The notes below the pieces were generated by a model that saw only the letters and a list, made by a program, of their open reading frames with translations, had not been told where the DNA came from and did not search any database. A DNA stretch of 64,000 nt, taken from NCBI GenBank assembly GCA_036924085.1, contig JAVGWX010000011.1, forward strand, positions 12,877,318-12,941,317. The letters run 5' to 3'. How positions within the stretch are numbered: the first letter of the stretch is position 1; every line of letters starts with the position of its first letter. Below are positions 61,501-64,000 of this stretch, one piece after another. Both the position numbers and the translations under genes were made by a program. The stretch comes from Ariolimax columbianus. Lineage: Eukaryota; Mollusca; Gastropoda; Stylommatophora; Arionidae.

Positions 61501-62588
61501 TGTCCATCTACAATATACTGTCACAACACATGTCCTTGTCCATCTACAATATACTGTCACAACACATCTCCTTGTCCATCTACAATATACTGTCACAACA
61601 CATGTCCTTGTCCATCTACCATATACTGTCACAACACATCGTGTTGTCCATCTGCAACTTAATGTTGCTACACGTTTCCTTTTCCGTCTACAATTTAATG
61701 TCACAACACATCTTCTCTACAATTTAATGTCACAACACATTGCTGTGTTACCTTTAAATGCAACACACACCAACCTTTTCTATCAACTATTTTTGCCAAC
61801 CAAATCATATTTTCCATCTACTATTGTTATGAACAATGAACACGGGGATTCTGTGGCGAAGTGGTTAAGCCAAAGGCCTCGTGATCAAGGGGGTGAGGGT
61901 TCGACTTCTGACTCCGCCGTCTTTTTCAAGGGTACTTGATGCAGATTCCCCTGCATCTCGTAGTTGCCCCCTAGTCATTTTGTCCTTGACTTGCCACTGG
62001 GGTTGGGCGGCACGAGACGAGAGAGTGAGGATAAAAAGTAGCGCAGTTAATTCTTACTAAAAATAGCTCTAGCAAAATATATTCAACCATCATCGTCTGC
62101 GATGGACGGCGGTCTTTGCCTTTGCCTTGTTATGAACACACATCGACCTTTTCTGTCTTCTATTTTTGCTAACCCACATCACCTTTCTATTTACTATCTG
62201 TGCCAACCCACACTTCCTCATCCATCTATTTCTTCCATCCCATATCCTCTTATTCCATCTAATAGCTTCTCCATTTTATGTCTTATTTCTTTCATCAAAA
62301 TTGCCTCTAATTTACTAACATCTCACAATTGACTAACATTCCCTAATTTACTAAACATCTCCCAATTTGCTAATATTTCCGAATTGACTAACAACCCTCA
62401 ATTTACTAACTTCCTCCAATTGACTACCATTTCCCAATTGACTAACATCCCCCGATTGACTAACTTCCCCCAATTTACTAACATCCCCATCTTATGTTCA
62501 CAGAATCCTACAATTCGAAGGACTAGGAAAGGCCAAAGAAAAACCAACAGGACGACCTCCGAAGCGAGACCTAACCAGTCTTCCGTGA
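20425..62588 (+). CDS. AIF1: Allograft inflammatory factor 1 (AIF1/Iba1), six coding exons
   Basis: Small cytosolic EF-hand protein of the AIF1/Iba1 family. Family members bind calcium and actin and act in membrane ruffling, phagocytosis and immune-cell activation; in molluscs they are reported in haemocytes. I assembled it from six exons, each with AG/GT borders and matching phase: 31+62+67+42+163+85 nt = 450 nt, giving 149 residues (human AIF1 has 147). Landmarks: GGKAFG near residue 11, LDEIN near 26-30, first EF-hand loop at 60-71 (DRDMSGDLNVMD), second, less canonical loop at 96-107 (D96, D107), FVKMMLG at 108-114, and the family C-terminal tail with KEKPTG and a final SLP. Intron phases are 1,0,1,1,2. 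No frameshift or stop interrupts the exons. The introns total about 41.7 kb and are packed with repeats, unlike the compact mammalian gene. Family identity is near certain; expression and exact UTRs are not visible. Confidence 0.95.
20500..20740. repeat. Imperfect CTGT/CTAT low-complexity lead-in
   Basis: TCTGTCTGTCTT-type then CTATCCACCTATCTATC-type tetranucleotide-like sequence, just inside AIF1 intron 1. Confidence 0.5.
20741..21262. repeat. 43-bp tandem array, about 12 copies
   Basis: Unit contains TATACCTACCGTAAACTCAT and CAATTCACTCATACACTCCT. Starts at 20741 and 20784 give period 43. Confidence 0.93.
21480..22095. repeat. ~27-bp tandem array (CCATCCATAGACTCATC-type)
   Basis: Unit of about 27 bp built on CCATCCATAGACTCATCCAC and CCACCCT. 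Minus frames read repetitive MEGGWVDES-like peptide, an artefact of a period divisible by three. Confidence 0.88.
22096..22560. other. Unassigned sequence in intron 1
   Basis: No repeat family or gene recognised. Confidence 0.35.
22563..22690 (+). mobile_element. Dispersed repeat R1, copy 1
   Basis: GAGATGGGGTGGCAGGTTCC and ACCCATTTACAACTGGGTCG, shared with 43072-43250. A tRNA-like GTTGATCCCCGTATC tail suggests a SINE. Confidence 0.5.
23013..23366 (-). mobile_element. SINE-A with 13-bp target-site duplication
   Basis: TAATCTGTATTTG occurs at 23000-23012 and 23367-23379. The element tail reads, on its own strand, GAACGAACGAAGCCAATCC, so this copy ends in GCCAA-type rather than GAA sequence. 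Confidence 0.9.
23380..23490 (+). mobile_element. SINE-A middle fragment
   Basis: GGGATCGAAGAGGGAAGGCT, GGTACTCAAAAATATC and CCGAAAGGTGTAAATATCGC. It abuts the complete opposite-strand copy. Confidence 0.75.
23600..23850 (+). mobile_element. LINE C-terminal fragment
   Basis: The plus frame shows MVPGGRRRGRPS after KLERT, the basic G-R-R-R-G-R-P tail common in RTE-like LINE ORF2 proteins. Stops present. Confidence 0.5.
23851..24103 (-). mobile_element. SINE-D, tRNA-derived
   Basis: On the minus strand the head is GGGACGGCGTGGCCTAGTGG (A box) with B box GGTTCGATCCC, i.e. pol III tRNA-like. The body matches 59735-59856 plus 61089-61187. No tRNA gene: the acceptor stem and length are wrong. Confidence 0.8.
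24160..24272 (+). mobile_element. SINE-A 3' fragment with GAA tail
   Basis: TGTAAACTACAACACAACAC, ATTCCGTTCTCCGGAC and GAGCGACGAAGAAGAAGAA. Confidence 0.75.
24300..24632 (+). mobile_element. SINE-C with CAA tail
   Basis: TTCCCTGGAAACAGACTGTT, CGCAGATGAAGCCACGCATA and a (CAA)n tail at 24611-24629. Confidence 0.82.
24742..25100 (+). mobile_element. SINE-A, full length, AAGCC-type tail
   Basis: Head GGATCAAGATGCTGAGCAAC and end GAGAACGAACGAAGCCAAGC with three GCCAA repeats. Flanks AATAAAAACTC (24731) and AATAACAACTC (25101) form a probable target-site duplication with one mismatch. Confidence 0.87.
25248..25400 (+). mobile_element. SINE-H fragment
   Basis: GGATGGGGTAGCTAGCCCCA, CCTCTTTGGTCTCCTTTAACGAC and AGCAGGTTAC parallel 5345-5470. 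Confidence 0.55.
25426..25516. repeat. (TA)n microsatellite, ~90 bp
   Basis: Pure TA dinucleotide run in AIF1 intron 1. Confidence 0.98.
25517..26240. other. Unassigned intron sequence
   Basis: AT-rich; nothing recognised. Confidence 0.35.
26241..26506. mobile_element. MITE M2 with ~40-bp inverted termini
   Basis: Left arm TGAAGCGTCACATTCC..GACTAAATAACGGAACT (26241-26280). The right arm (26467-26506), reverse-complemented, starts TGAAACGTCACATTCC and ends GACTAAATAACGGAACT. About 33 of 40 positions match. 266 bp, no coding capacity. Confidence 0.82.
26600..26812 (-). mobile_element. SINE-E, tRNA-derived
   Basis: Minus-strand head CTGTGGCGAAGTGGTCAAGC (A box) and GAGGTTCGAATTCGAGC (B box), as in the copy at 61843. 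Homopolymeric C runs follow at 26812-26835. Confidence 0.75.
26860..27885 (+). mobile_element. LINE reverse transcriptase relic with expanded segment
   Basis: Before the array: YIGSRVTPNGGTNRE, a degraded KAQIAFDGLDKVWK, and LRIY (RT thumb region, Y-L-G-S type). After it: CWRVTGKETSKLSSFHSTCL, then EDLNNIIICRCWNQAGHVRK and ALTW. Between lies a 47-bp array made from the LSVLMYGVECWTR-coding segment. Non-functional. Confidence 0.8.
27000..27640. repeat. 47-bp tandem array, about 13 copies, LINE-derived
   Basis: Unit contains GTGCTTTCTGTACTTATGTA and TGGTGTGGAGTGCTGGACAA (27066, 27113). In one frame it reads VLSVLMYGVECWTR, a standard LINE RT motif. No sequence kinship with the 47-bp array at 7-9.4 kb. 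Confidence 0.93.
27885..28200 (+). mobile_element. SINE-E with AACT tail
   Basis: Body TTCAAGGGACCTCTGGTCTC, TTGCCACTGGTCCAAGGTAG and GACCAGAGAGTGAGGATGAT; end TGATGGGTAACTAACTAATG. Closely matches 63795-64000. Confidence 0.78.
28430..29006. repeat. Pentanucleotide array (CTTAA/CCTAA/CCCAA/CTCAA)
   Basis: Starts as AACTTC hexamers, then runs of CTTAA and CCTAA (TTAGG on the minus strand), ending in CCCAA and CTCAA blocks. Variants come in homogeneous patches. CCTAA equals the arthropod-type telomere repeat, but the position is inside an AIF1 intron. Confidence 0.95.
29095..29342 (-). mobile_element. tRNA-derived SINE
   Basis: Minus-strand head CTCAGTGGTCTCGAGGTAAG and B-box-like GCGTGTTCGAATAACGG. 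Confidence 0.6.
29599..30770 (+). mobile_element. RTE-like LINE RT fragment with internal insertion
   Basis: Frames show NLRFAGDIDGLASKETEL (the usual FADD is FAGD), MEINAE, FKYLGSLISDEGLQPERI, then VECMQWK-like MEMRGFRRLLNVTYKDRV and a G-R-P-R-K basic tail. An 88-bp direct duplication (29897-29984 and 30194-30281) flanks a 202-bp insert. Dead copy of the family seen at 54897-55502. Confidence 0.82.
29985..30186 (+). repeat. 202-bp copy of 31355-31556
   Basis: Starts GTACCGATAGTCAATTCTTA and ends CACGAGGCCAGTATT. I see one mismatch to the downstream copy. The segment includes a LINE 3' end, its GAA tail and flanking DNA, so it is a copied locus rather than a transposon. Confidence 0.9.
30785..31105. 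repeat. 24-bp tandem array, about 13 degenerate copies
   Basis: Unit CTTATCATGACTCTTAACGTGACC-like; begins directly after the RTE-like LINE 3' end. Confidence 0.85.
31431..33225 (-). mobile_element. RNase H LINE (L1A-like), RT to 3' end, decayed
   Basis: Minus strand in order: RTLYADDLALW (RT catalytic YADD), SPTYLGITMD, then YVIPVLEYGIAAWSPATKNN and GIRIITGAMRTTPI, YTDGSSNKATSNGGGG (RNase H), WIPSHCNIEGNEAADKLAKS, FRLRNGHNIHKCHLYNKMGI, DDRCPCG, and a GAA tail at 31431. Several frameshifts. Most complete copy of this LINE type in the window. Confidence 0.88.
33226..33475. other. Unassigned intron sequence
   Basis: Nothing recognised. Confidence 0.3.
33476..34300. repeat. GGTAGT-rich 60/78-bp array
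   Basis: From 33720, units of 60 bp (GTAGTGATGATGATGGTAGT plus GGTAGCAGTAGTGTTTGCGG) alternate with 78-bp forms carrying an extra 18-bp GTGTTTGCGGCGCTAGTA piece. That 18-mer repeats alone at 34190-34285. Ser/Gly or Leu/Pro reading frames here are artefacts. Confidence 0.9.
34445..34640 (-). mobile_element. RNase H LINE fragment
   Basis: Minus strand MQWIPYECGDILGNRRADRL matches the RNase H block seen at 3485-4065. Confidence 0.65.
34745..35405 (-). mobile_element. CR1-like LINE 3' fragment
   Basis: Minus strand KALVRPRLEYYVQVWSTYRR, GDIKVL, then frames with EKRRIRGDLIQVYKII and SRLDIRKYYF: the C-terminal domain typical of CR1/L2-type LINEs. It ends about 120 bp before AIF1 exon 2. Shorter relatives at 43655-43800 and 55503-55640. 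Confidence 0.82.
35523..35584 (+). CDS. AIF1: AIF1 exon 2 (62 nt)
   Basis: Acceptor TTTCTATCACCAG precedes it and donor CAG|GTTTGT follows. It encodes the rest of the split glycine, then GKAFGEYLSKWEQQLDEINQ. It matches the AIF1 N-terminal helix (GGKAFG...LDEIN). Phase 1 in, phase 0 out. A 49-bp tandem array starts about 50 nt after the donor. Confidence 0.93.
35635..36372. repeat. 49-bp tandem array, about 15 copies
   Basis: Unit contains GTAACGAGAGACAAGACATT and ATGTGGATGCATACGATTGT; starts at 35641, 35690, etc. Units 2-8 largely alternate ACAAGAC and ACAATAC, giving a local 98-bp period. Lies just after the exon 2 donor. Confidence 0.95.
36373..37250. other. Mostly unassigned intron 2 sequence
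   Basis: 36598-36700 has a short TAATGTTTTCAG-type tandem run. The flanks may include LINE remains I cannot name. Confidence 0.35.
37255..37440 (-). mobile_element. LINE RT fragment
   Basis: Minus frame ELDINTQKMKAMIMNNVDSK, then PTLQIKVNNK, the region between the FADD and Y-L-G-S motifs. Confidence 0.6.
37570..38005 (-). mobile_element. LINE ORF2 C-terminus with C2H2-type zinc motif
   Basis: Minus strand MGHVYRMEDKRLPKDTLYGQ, RRIGRPTLRIKDVCKRNVKS, then CTICGRYCHSRIGLYNHSRQ-C. This basic tail plus zinc-finger end is typical of one common invertebrate LINE family. Relatives at 39380-39660 and 39870-40190. Confidence 0.82.
38385..38700 (+). mobile_element. SINE-C, degraded tail
   Basis: TCCCTGGGAACGAGCTGTTT, ATGGCAACCTGGCTAAC, GAAACCAAGCATAGCACAAC and GGAGCACAAAAGAGTCAAC. 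Confidence 0.75.
38795..38892 (-). mobile_element. tRNA-derived SINE head
   Basis: Minus strand GGGGCGTGGTCTAGGGGCTG (A box) and CCAGGTTCAAATCAC (B box). The 18-bp array begins right at its 5' end. Confidence 0.6.
38893..39255. repeat. 18-bp tandem array, about 20 copies
   Basis: Unit CTCTCCAACTTTACTGGC. The period is divisible by three, so open frames (VKLERP or ASKVGE repeats on the minus strand) are artefacts. Confidence 0.95.
39380..39660 (+). mobile_element. LINE ORF2 C-terminal fragment
   Basis: Plus frames give NHNDWERIATNRTDWRSTIA and EGVQRQEASR, a recognisable LINE C-terminus. Confidence 0.7.
39870..40190 (-). mobile_element. LINE ORF2 C-terminal fragment
   Basis: Minus strand MDDGRIPRYLLYRQLQLGKR, SRGRPLLRYKDVCKLDM; same family as 37570-38005. 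Confidence 0.75.
40191..40589. other. Unassigned end of AIF1 intron 2
   Basis: Nothing recognised apart from the exon 3 polypyrimidine tract. Confidence 0.35.
40590..40656 (+). CDS. AIF1: AIF1 exon 3 (67 nt)
   Basis: Acceptor TTTTTTTTCCAG and donor G|GTAACT. It encodes GFLTDEFFNETEELEFKLKE and then FK plus one base of the next alanine. This aligns with the segment between LDEIN and the first EF hand in AIF1. Phase 0 in, phase 1 out. Confidence 0.92.
40657..41095. other. AIF1 intron 3 start with a diverged internal duplication
   Basis: About 70 bp around 40760-40825 (TTGTGCATGGAGCCAGCAAT) recurs around 41027-41095 (TTGTGCATTGGGCTAGCAAC). Confidence 0.45.
41100..42925 (+). mobile_element. SINE-B with an internal 1.6-kb expansion
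   Basis: Left part CAAACCAGAGCTGACCAAGA and right part GCAGTGGCC...GTAGCCTGGCTAAGAG, TGTATTGTGACAAATGATGC and CAGAACGAACGCAGGAAGAG correspond to the two halves of SINE-B (compare 13985-14290). The array sits exactly where SINE-B has GACCCTACTCCACCTCCAAG. Confidence 0.7.
41140..42748. repeat. 19/20-bp tandem array, about 82 copies
   Basis: Two unit classes: GACACTATTCTGTCTCCAA (19 bp) and GCACCCTGTTCTGTCTCCAA (20 bp). The 19-mer dominates the 5' part, the 20-mer the 3' part. The 583-codon open frame here is an artefact. Confidence 0.95.
42926..43071. other. Unassigned
   Basis: Nothing recognised. Confidence 0.3.
43072..43250 (+). mobile_element. Dispersed repeat R1, copy 2
   Basis: GAGGTGGGGGTGACAAGTTA and ACCCATTTACAACTGGGGCG match 22563-22690, followed by GCCAGGTTCAAACCTCGATC, a B-box-like block. 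Confidence 0.5.
43251..43654. other. Unassigned intron 3 sequence
   Basis: Nothing recognised. Confidence 0.3.
43655..43800 (-). mobile_element. CR1-like LINE fragment
   Basis: TTTGTGGCTGTGCCCTCTTT, ACGAGGCTATATTTTGAA and AAATTCTTCTCTTTTCTAGA parallel 34960-35100. Confidence 0.6.
43875..44170 (-). mobile_element. SINE-B fragment
   Basis: CAATGCTGCGATATTTGCAT, CCTGTTTCCATGTCTGCTGC and TTGGAGGTGGAATGGGGT; ends about 150 bp before AIF1 exon 4. Confidence 0.7.
44322..44363 (+). CDS. AIF1: AIF1 exon 4 (42-nt micro-exon, EF-hand 1 loop)
   Basis: Acceptor TTATTTTCCAG and strong donor GTAAGT. Encodes AKFIECDRDMSGDL plus one base of the next codon (asparagine after splicing). It holds most of the first EF-hand loop: D60, D62, S64, D66. 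Phase 1 in, phase 1 out. At 42 nt it is easy for automated prediction to miss. Confidence 0.93.
44660..44966 (+). mobile_element. SINE-F with CAA tail and 12-bp target-site duplication
   Basis: ATTGGATGCTGG occurs at 44648-44659 and 44967-44978. The 307-bp insert ends in AGCAACAACAACAAAA. The interior includes GCGCACAAACCTAGCATAGG and GTGAGGCAAACATCT. Confidence 0.88.
45193..54310. repeat. 24-bp satellite-like array, about 380 units, 9.1 kb
   Basis: Unit: GTTCTGYCATACGTTATTAA then TGTK, with two biallelic sites (Y = T or C; K = G or T) and rare AATATT/AATATG variants. The period of 24 keeps two plus frames open for thousands of codons (VLSYVINV and FCHTLLMW repeats). On the minus strand the C form reads NNVWQN, while the commoner T form gives a TGA stop. 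Copies are regular until about 51820 (one 2-nt insertion) and irregular at 53260-54070. Located in AIF1 intron 4. Confidence 0.98.
54446..54890. other. Unassigned intron 4 sequence
   Basis: Possibly further LINE remains; no motif I can name. Confidence 0.35.
54897..55502 (+). mobile_element. RTE-like LINE ORF2 C-terminal fragment, open frame
   Basis: 201-codon frame: IKLMRTLVLSIFLYACEAWT, MRCFRRLLNVTYKDRVTNEK, KVAWYGHISRSNGLANTILH, GRRRRGCPQKRWEDYIKELT. This is the RT thumb plus basic tail of an RTE-like LINE. 5' truncated, no catalytic domain; the intact frame suggests a fairly young copy. Confidence 0.85.
55503..55640 (-). mobile_element. CR1-like LINE 3' fragment
   Basis: CTGGTTTAGAAGACTGCAGA, CATCCAATCTATTCTTAAAT and CCCTGCCTCCACTACTTCCT parallel 34757-34890. 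Confidence 0.65.
55641..56032. other. Unassigned intron 4 sequence
   Basis: AT-rich. A 68-codon frame at 55841 looks like chance. Confidence 0.35.
56035..56480 (-). mobile_element. LINE ORF2 C-terminal fragment
   Basis: Minus frames show KCHRKIIRVFWPDKISNDKL, ERRWRW and RRTMEDELSCASL-type, DRNALKVLVEA: the end of an invertebrate LINE ORF2. Multiple frameshifts. Confidence 0.6.
56663..56825 (+). CDS. AIF1: AIF1 exon 5 (163 nt, EF-hand 1 end to EF-hand 2)
   Basis: Acceptor CCACTTCTATAG, donor GTGAGT. Covers residues 68-122: the end of EF loop 1 (N68, D71), LLQQLGQAKTHLE (human has the similar MLEKLGVPKTHLE), EF loop 2 at 96-107, and FVKMMLG. The open frame runs two codons past the donor, which could mislead gene callers into a single-exon gene of 62 codons. 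Phase 1 in, phase 2 out. Confidence 0.95.
56940..57490. repeat. 60-bp tandem array interrupted by a SINE-A fragment
   Basis: Unit of 60 bp (GGTAGTCAGGTGTAGAGTTT plus ATAGTCTATTGTAGAATGTG), exact at 57001/57061; about five units, then SINE-A 57248-57398, then about two more. Confidence 0.88.
57248..57398 (+). mobile_element. SINE-A 3' half inside the 60-bp array
   Basis: CCGAAAGGTGCAAATATCGC through GGAGATTGAGAACGAATACA. ACCTCTTT on both sides may be a short target-site duplication. Confidence 0.78.
57490..57790. repeat. 30-bp tandem array, about 9 copies
   Basis: Unit GAAGCCATTGAACCCCTCCA plus GTAGCCTAGT, degenerate. Confidence 0.85.
57888..58405 (-). mobile_element. L1A-like LINE 3' end split by SINE-A
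   Basis: The minus strand right part reads NLYRDKTALQTMADFVRETG-TSI. Its GAA tail continues at 57888-57902 beyond the SINE. Same 3' end as at 31431-31556. Confidence 0.7.
57915..58278 (+). mobile_element. SINE-A, full length, GAA tail, 12-bp target-site duplication
   Basis: GTTCATCCTTTG at 57903-57914 and 58279-58290. Head GGATCAAGATGCTGAGCAGC, tail with seven GAA repeats. Best full-length copy. Confidence 0.94.
58485..58605 (+). mobile_element. SINE-H fragment
   Basis: GGATGGGATAACAAGCCCCC, CCTTACAGCAAACCAGGCAT; diverged copy of 5345-5470. Confidence 0.4.
58712..58885 (+). mobile_element. tRNA-derived SINE-G
   Basis: GTGCGTGGCCGAATGGTTTT (A box) and GCAGCGGTTCGAATCTTG (B box) spaced as in tRNA with an extended arm. 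The body GGGGTGAAATAAACAAACAC is not tRNA. Confidence 0.7.
58945..59300 (-). mobile_element. SINE-A, near full length
   Basis: CTTCTTTGTTTGTTCTCAAT tail side, CACTGCAGCTCATTCACTGC-like head side. More diverged than the other full copies. Confidence 0.85.
59301..59734. other. Unassigned intron 5 sequence
   Basis: Nothing recognised. Confidence 0.35.
59735..61187 (-). mobile_element. SINE-D split by a LINE insertion
   Basis: Parts 59735-59856 and 61089-61187 together equal the SINE-D at 23851-24103. The break lies at GCTTCCCGGGGG. Confidence 0.85.
59857..61088 (+). mobile_element. 5'-truncated RNase H LINE (L1A) with GAA tail and 12-bp target-site duplication
   Basis: GCTTCCCGGGGG at 59845-59856 and 61089-61100. 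Encodes RT thumb IITGGMKSTPIVELEKITKL, RNase H (YTDGSVTNTTQNGG, FRAEAEAL, LLTDALEVV, GNEEAD) and CPCGTGKMTTEHLLQNC, stop at 61060, GAA tail. Compared with 9922-10668 it lacks 4 bp at the AGACAGAC repeat near 60637, which shifts the frame right after GNEEAD. Confidence 0.93.
61190..61745. repeat. 29/36-bp composite tandem array
   Basis: First part: 29-bp units TCTACAATTGAATGTCACAA plus CACATCACC. Second part: 36-bp units CATCTACAATATACTGTCAC plus AACACATCTCCTTGTC. Both share TCTACAAT...GTCACAACACAT, so one grew out of the other. Confidence 0.9.
61843..62115 (+). mobile_element. SINE-E, tRNA-derived
   Basis: CTGTGGCGAAGTGGTTAAGC (A box), GAGGGTTCGACTTC (B box), TTGCCACTGGGGTTGGGCGG, GAGAGAGTGAGGATAAAAAG, and a CATCATCGTCTGCGATGG end. 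Confidence 0.82.
62306..62503 (+). repeat. 17-18-bp array forming the 3' splice region of AIF1 intron 5
   Basis: About eleven degenerate units of the form TTGACTAACATTTCCCAA. Seven contain the exact branch-point-like pentamer CTAAC, alternating with short pyrimidine runs. The last CTAAC (62478-62482) is about 23 nt before the exon 6 start, an ideal branch-point distance. The array therefore supplies the real branch point and several upstream decoys. Confidence 0.7.
62504..62588 (+). CDS. AIF1: AIF1 exon 6 (C-terminus and stop)
   Basis: Acceptor CTTATGTTCACAG. After completing an ATA isoleucine codon it encodes ILQFEGLGKAKEKPTG, then RPPKRDLTSLP and TGA at 62586. The KEKPTG...LP ending is diagnostic of AIF1. 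A longer open frame overlaps here in another phase and is spurious. Confidence 0.93.
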
Positions 62589-63790
62589 TGTTCTGCTTCT
62601 CAGATGTCACCAATAACAAGCAAAGATATTCCACGATTACACACCTGCTCAATGCTTGCTATGAAATCTACATGTTAGACGAATTAAAAACCTTTATGCT
62701 ACAGAAAATGCATACACTAAAATGTATTTATAAACATAAAGGGTTATGAGAAACACAGCGAAACATTAACAAAATGTTAGCACATACTTGCTTATCCATT
62801 GCATGATTGAATGATTGCATTAAATGTTGACATTTAACAAAAGTTTAAAATCTACAATTGATTCATAGAAATCTGATAAATCACATGCAGGAGCAGTTAA
62901 CATAAACTGAATGTAATAATGTTAACACACAAAGGTCAATGGTCAATGAAGAGAATATTTGTAGCCCTTTTAGGAAACTCTGCCGGTTATATGCTTAATT
63001 GCTTTTGTTTGACCGCATTGACATCCTGCTTTTTAGATGATAAACTGAGTTTATAAAAGGGGCTAGAAAAACCCAAAGAAAAATGAGCAAGAAACAAACA
63101 ATTGAAGGGTAACTAAAAATCAAAAGTTCAAACATTTTACATGGACATAGTAGCACATTTAATTTTAATATTCCTTGTTTTCAATTTACCATTGGTATTT
63201 AATTGTACAGCAATTTTAAATAGATTAGAGCAGATAGGCAAATGGATTGCGGGTAATTATGGAACAAAATGTTAGTGTATATTTATGTCTATTCAATTAT
63301 GAAAGGCTACATGCCAACCGTACTGTTTTGCAGGGTTCAATTTTTAAAAAACTTACATATTATGGACATGTATCTCAAAAAACAAAATATAAATCACACA
63401 CATATGCTTTATCGTTTAATTTATGTCGTTATTTTATTTTGTAAAAATATGTGACAAATCAAAACATTTAAAAAAATCTTGGAATGTAATGTTTACATTT
63501 AATATAAAGTATTTGTTGGCTATGTCTAACAATTGTTTATATCTTTTAGAAGCTGTATGAAACAATTGTGTATAAAGTCTAATATTTTATGAAATATTTA
63601 CAATTATGCAAAATTGAATGGATCATTTAAATGTTAAAATGTACCATTTGAATATAAAATCTAAAAATGTATGACATCATCAACATCATGTTACAAGGCT
63701 CAGGGCATTATCTACCATTTCAGCAAATCACATGTTCTACTACTTTTATCTATGTATTTTCGGTCTGGTTCCCTTTGGAGCATATGACCA
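62589..63790 (+). other. AIF1 3' UTR and AT-rich downstream flank
   Basis: Starts after the AIF1 stop. ATTAAA at 62819-62824 is the first good polyadenylation-signal variant; AATATA motifs occur near 63499 and 63650. Strongly AT-rich, with no repeat family recognised and no convincing coding sequence. Confidence 0.45.
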
Positions 63791-63794
63791 CAAC

Positions 63795-64000
63795 ATATGC
63801 TCTCGTTAGGGGTCGCTGTAGTCTGAAGGTCAGGCACTTACCTCTCAAAACGAAGAACAGAAATAGTGAGCAATGGAATTCCACAAGATTCAAGCGACCC
63901 CTAGTCTCAAGAGAGGTAAGACCAGAGTGCCTATATCCTGAGGAACCTCCAGTCGTCTTGCCTTATTGTTTTGCCATAGGTCCACGGTAGCTTTGGACCA
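63795..64000 (+). mobile_element. SINE-E, cut by window end
   Basis: GTAGTCTGAAGGTCAGGCAC, TTCAAGCGACCCCTAGTCTC, TTTTGCCATAGGTCCACGGT match 27885-28080. Confidence 0.75.

Noticed and set aside
62384..62749. 121-aa ORF over AIF1 exon 6
   Set aside because: Different phase from the AIF1 frame; its N-terminal part is translated minisatellite.

Overview
The window is eukaryotic genomic DNA with no bacterial features. The only host gene I can support is a complete, six-exon, plus-strand gene for allograft inflammatory factor 1 (AIF1/Iba1, an EF-hand protein). Its coding exons lie at 20425-20455, 35523-35584, 40590-40656, 44322-44363, 56663-56825 and 62504-62588. They add up to 450 nt (149 residues plus stop) with matching splice phases at all five junctions. 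The coding sequence is spread over 42 kb because the introns (15.1, 5.0, 3.7, 12.3 and 5.7 kb) are filled with transposon remains and tandem repeats. The gene, the LINE types (RNase H-bearing, RTE-like, CR1-like), mariner relics and many SINEs suggest an invertebrate, most likely a mollusc (perhaps a gastropod); this is inference.

Layout. 1-20.2 kb is upstream intergenic DNA: SINEs, two internally deleted mariner elements (2.16-3.48 kb and 5.78-6.75 kb), LINE 3' fragments, a 44-bp array, a 47-bp array (7.04-9.44 kb), a terminal-inverted-repeat element with a telomere-like array inside it (11.2-12.3 kb), and two 19-bp arrays (12.5-13.4 and 18.1-18.9 kb). 20.2-20.46 kb is the AIF1 promoter/5' leader and exon 1. 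Intron 1 carries arrays of 43, 27, 47, 5, 24 and 60/78 bp and many LINE/SINE fragments. Intron 2 starts with a 49-bp array. Intron 3 has a 1.6-kb array of 19/20-bp units. Intron 4 has a 9.1-kb array of about 380 24-bp units. Intron 5 has 60-bp and 30-bp arrays, a SINE-in-LINE nest and a LINE-in-SINE nest. It ends in a short array, rich in CTAAC branch-point-like motifs, just before exon 6. 62.6-64 kb is 3' UTR/flank and the start of another SINE.

Main finding. Several minisatellites are not anonymous: they are local amplifications of a short segment inside an identifiable transposon. The 24-bp array sits in a LINE reverse-transcriptase reading frame. The 47-bp array at 27 kb lies in another LINE at nearly the same reverse-transcriptase region. 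The 44-bp array lies in a mariner transposase C-terminus, the 19/20-bp array inside a SINE, and the TTAGGG-like array inside a terminal-inverted-repeat element. The very long open reading frames in these arrays (up to 2775 codons) follow from unit lengths divisible by three and are not credible genes. Several retroposon insertions have visible 12-15 bp target-site duplications, so the order of insertions can be read directly.
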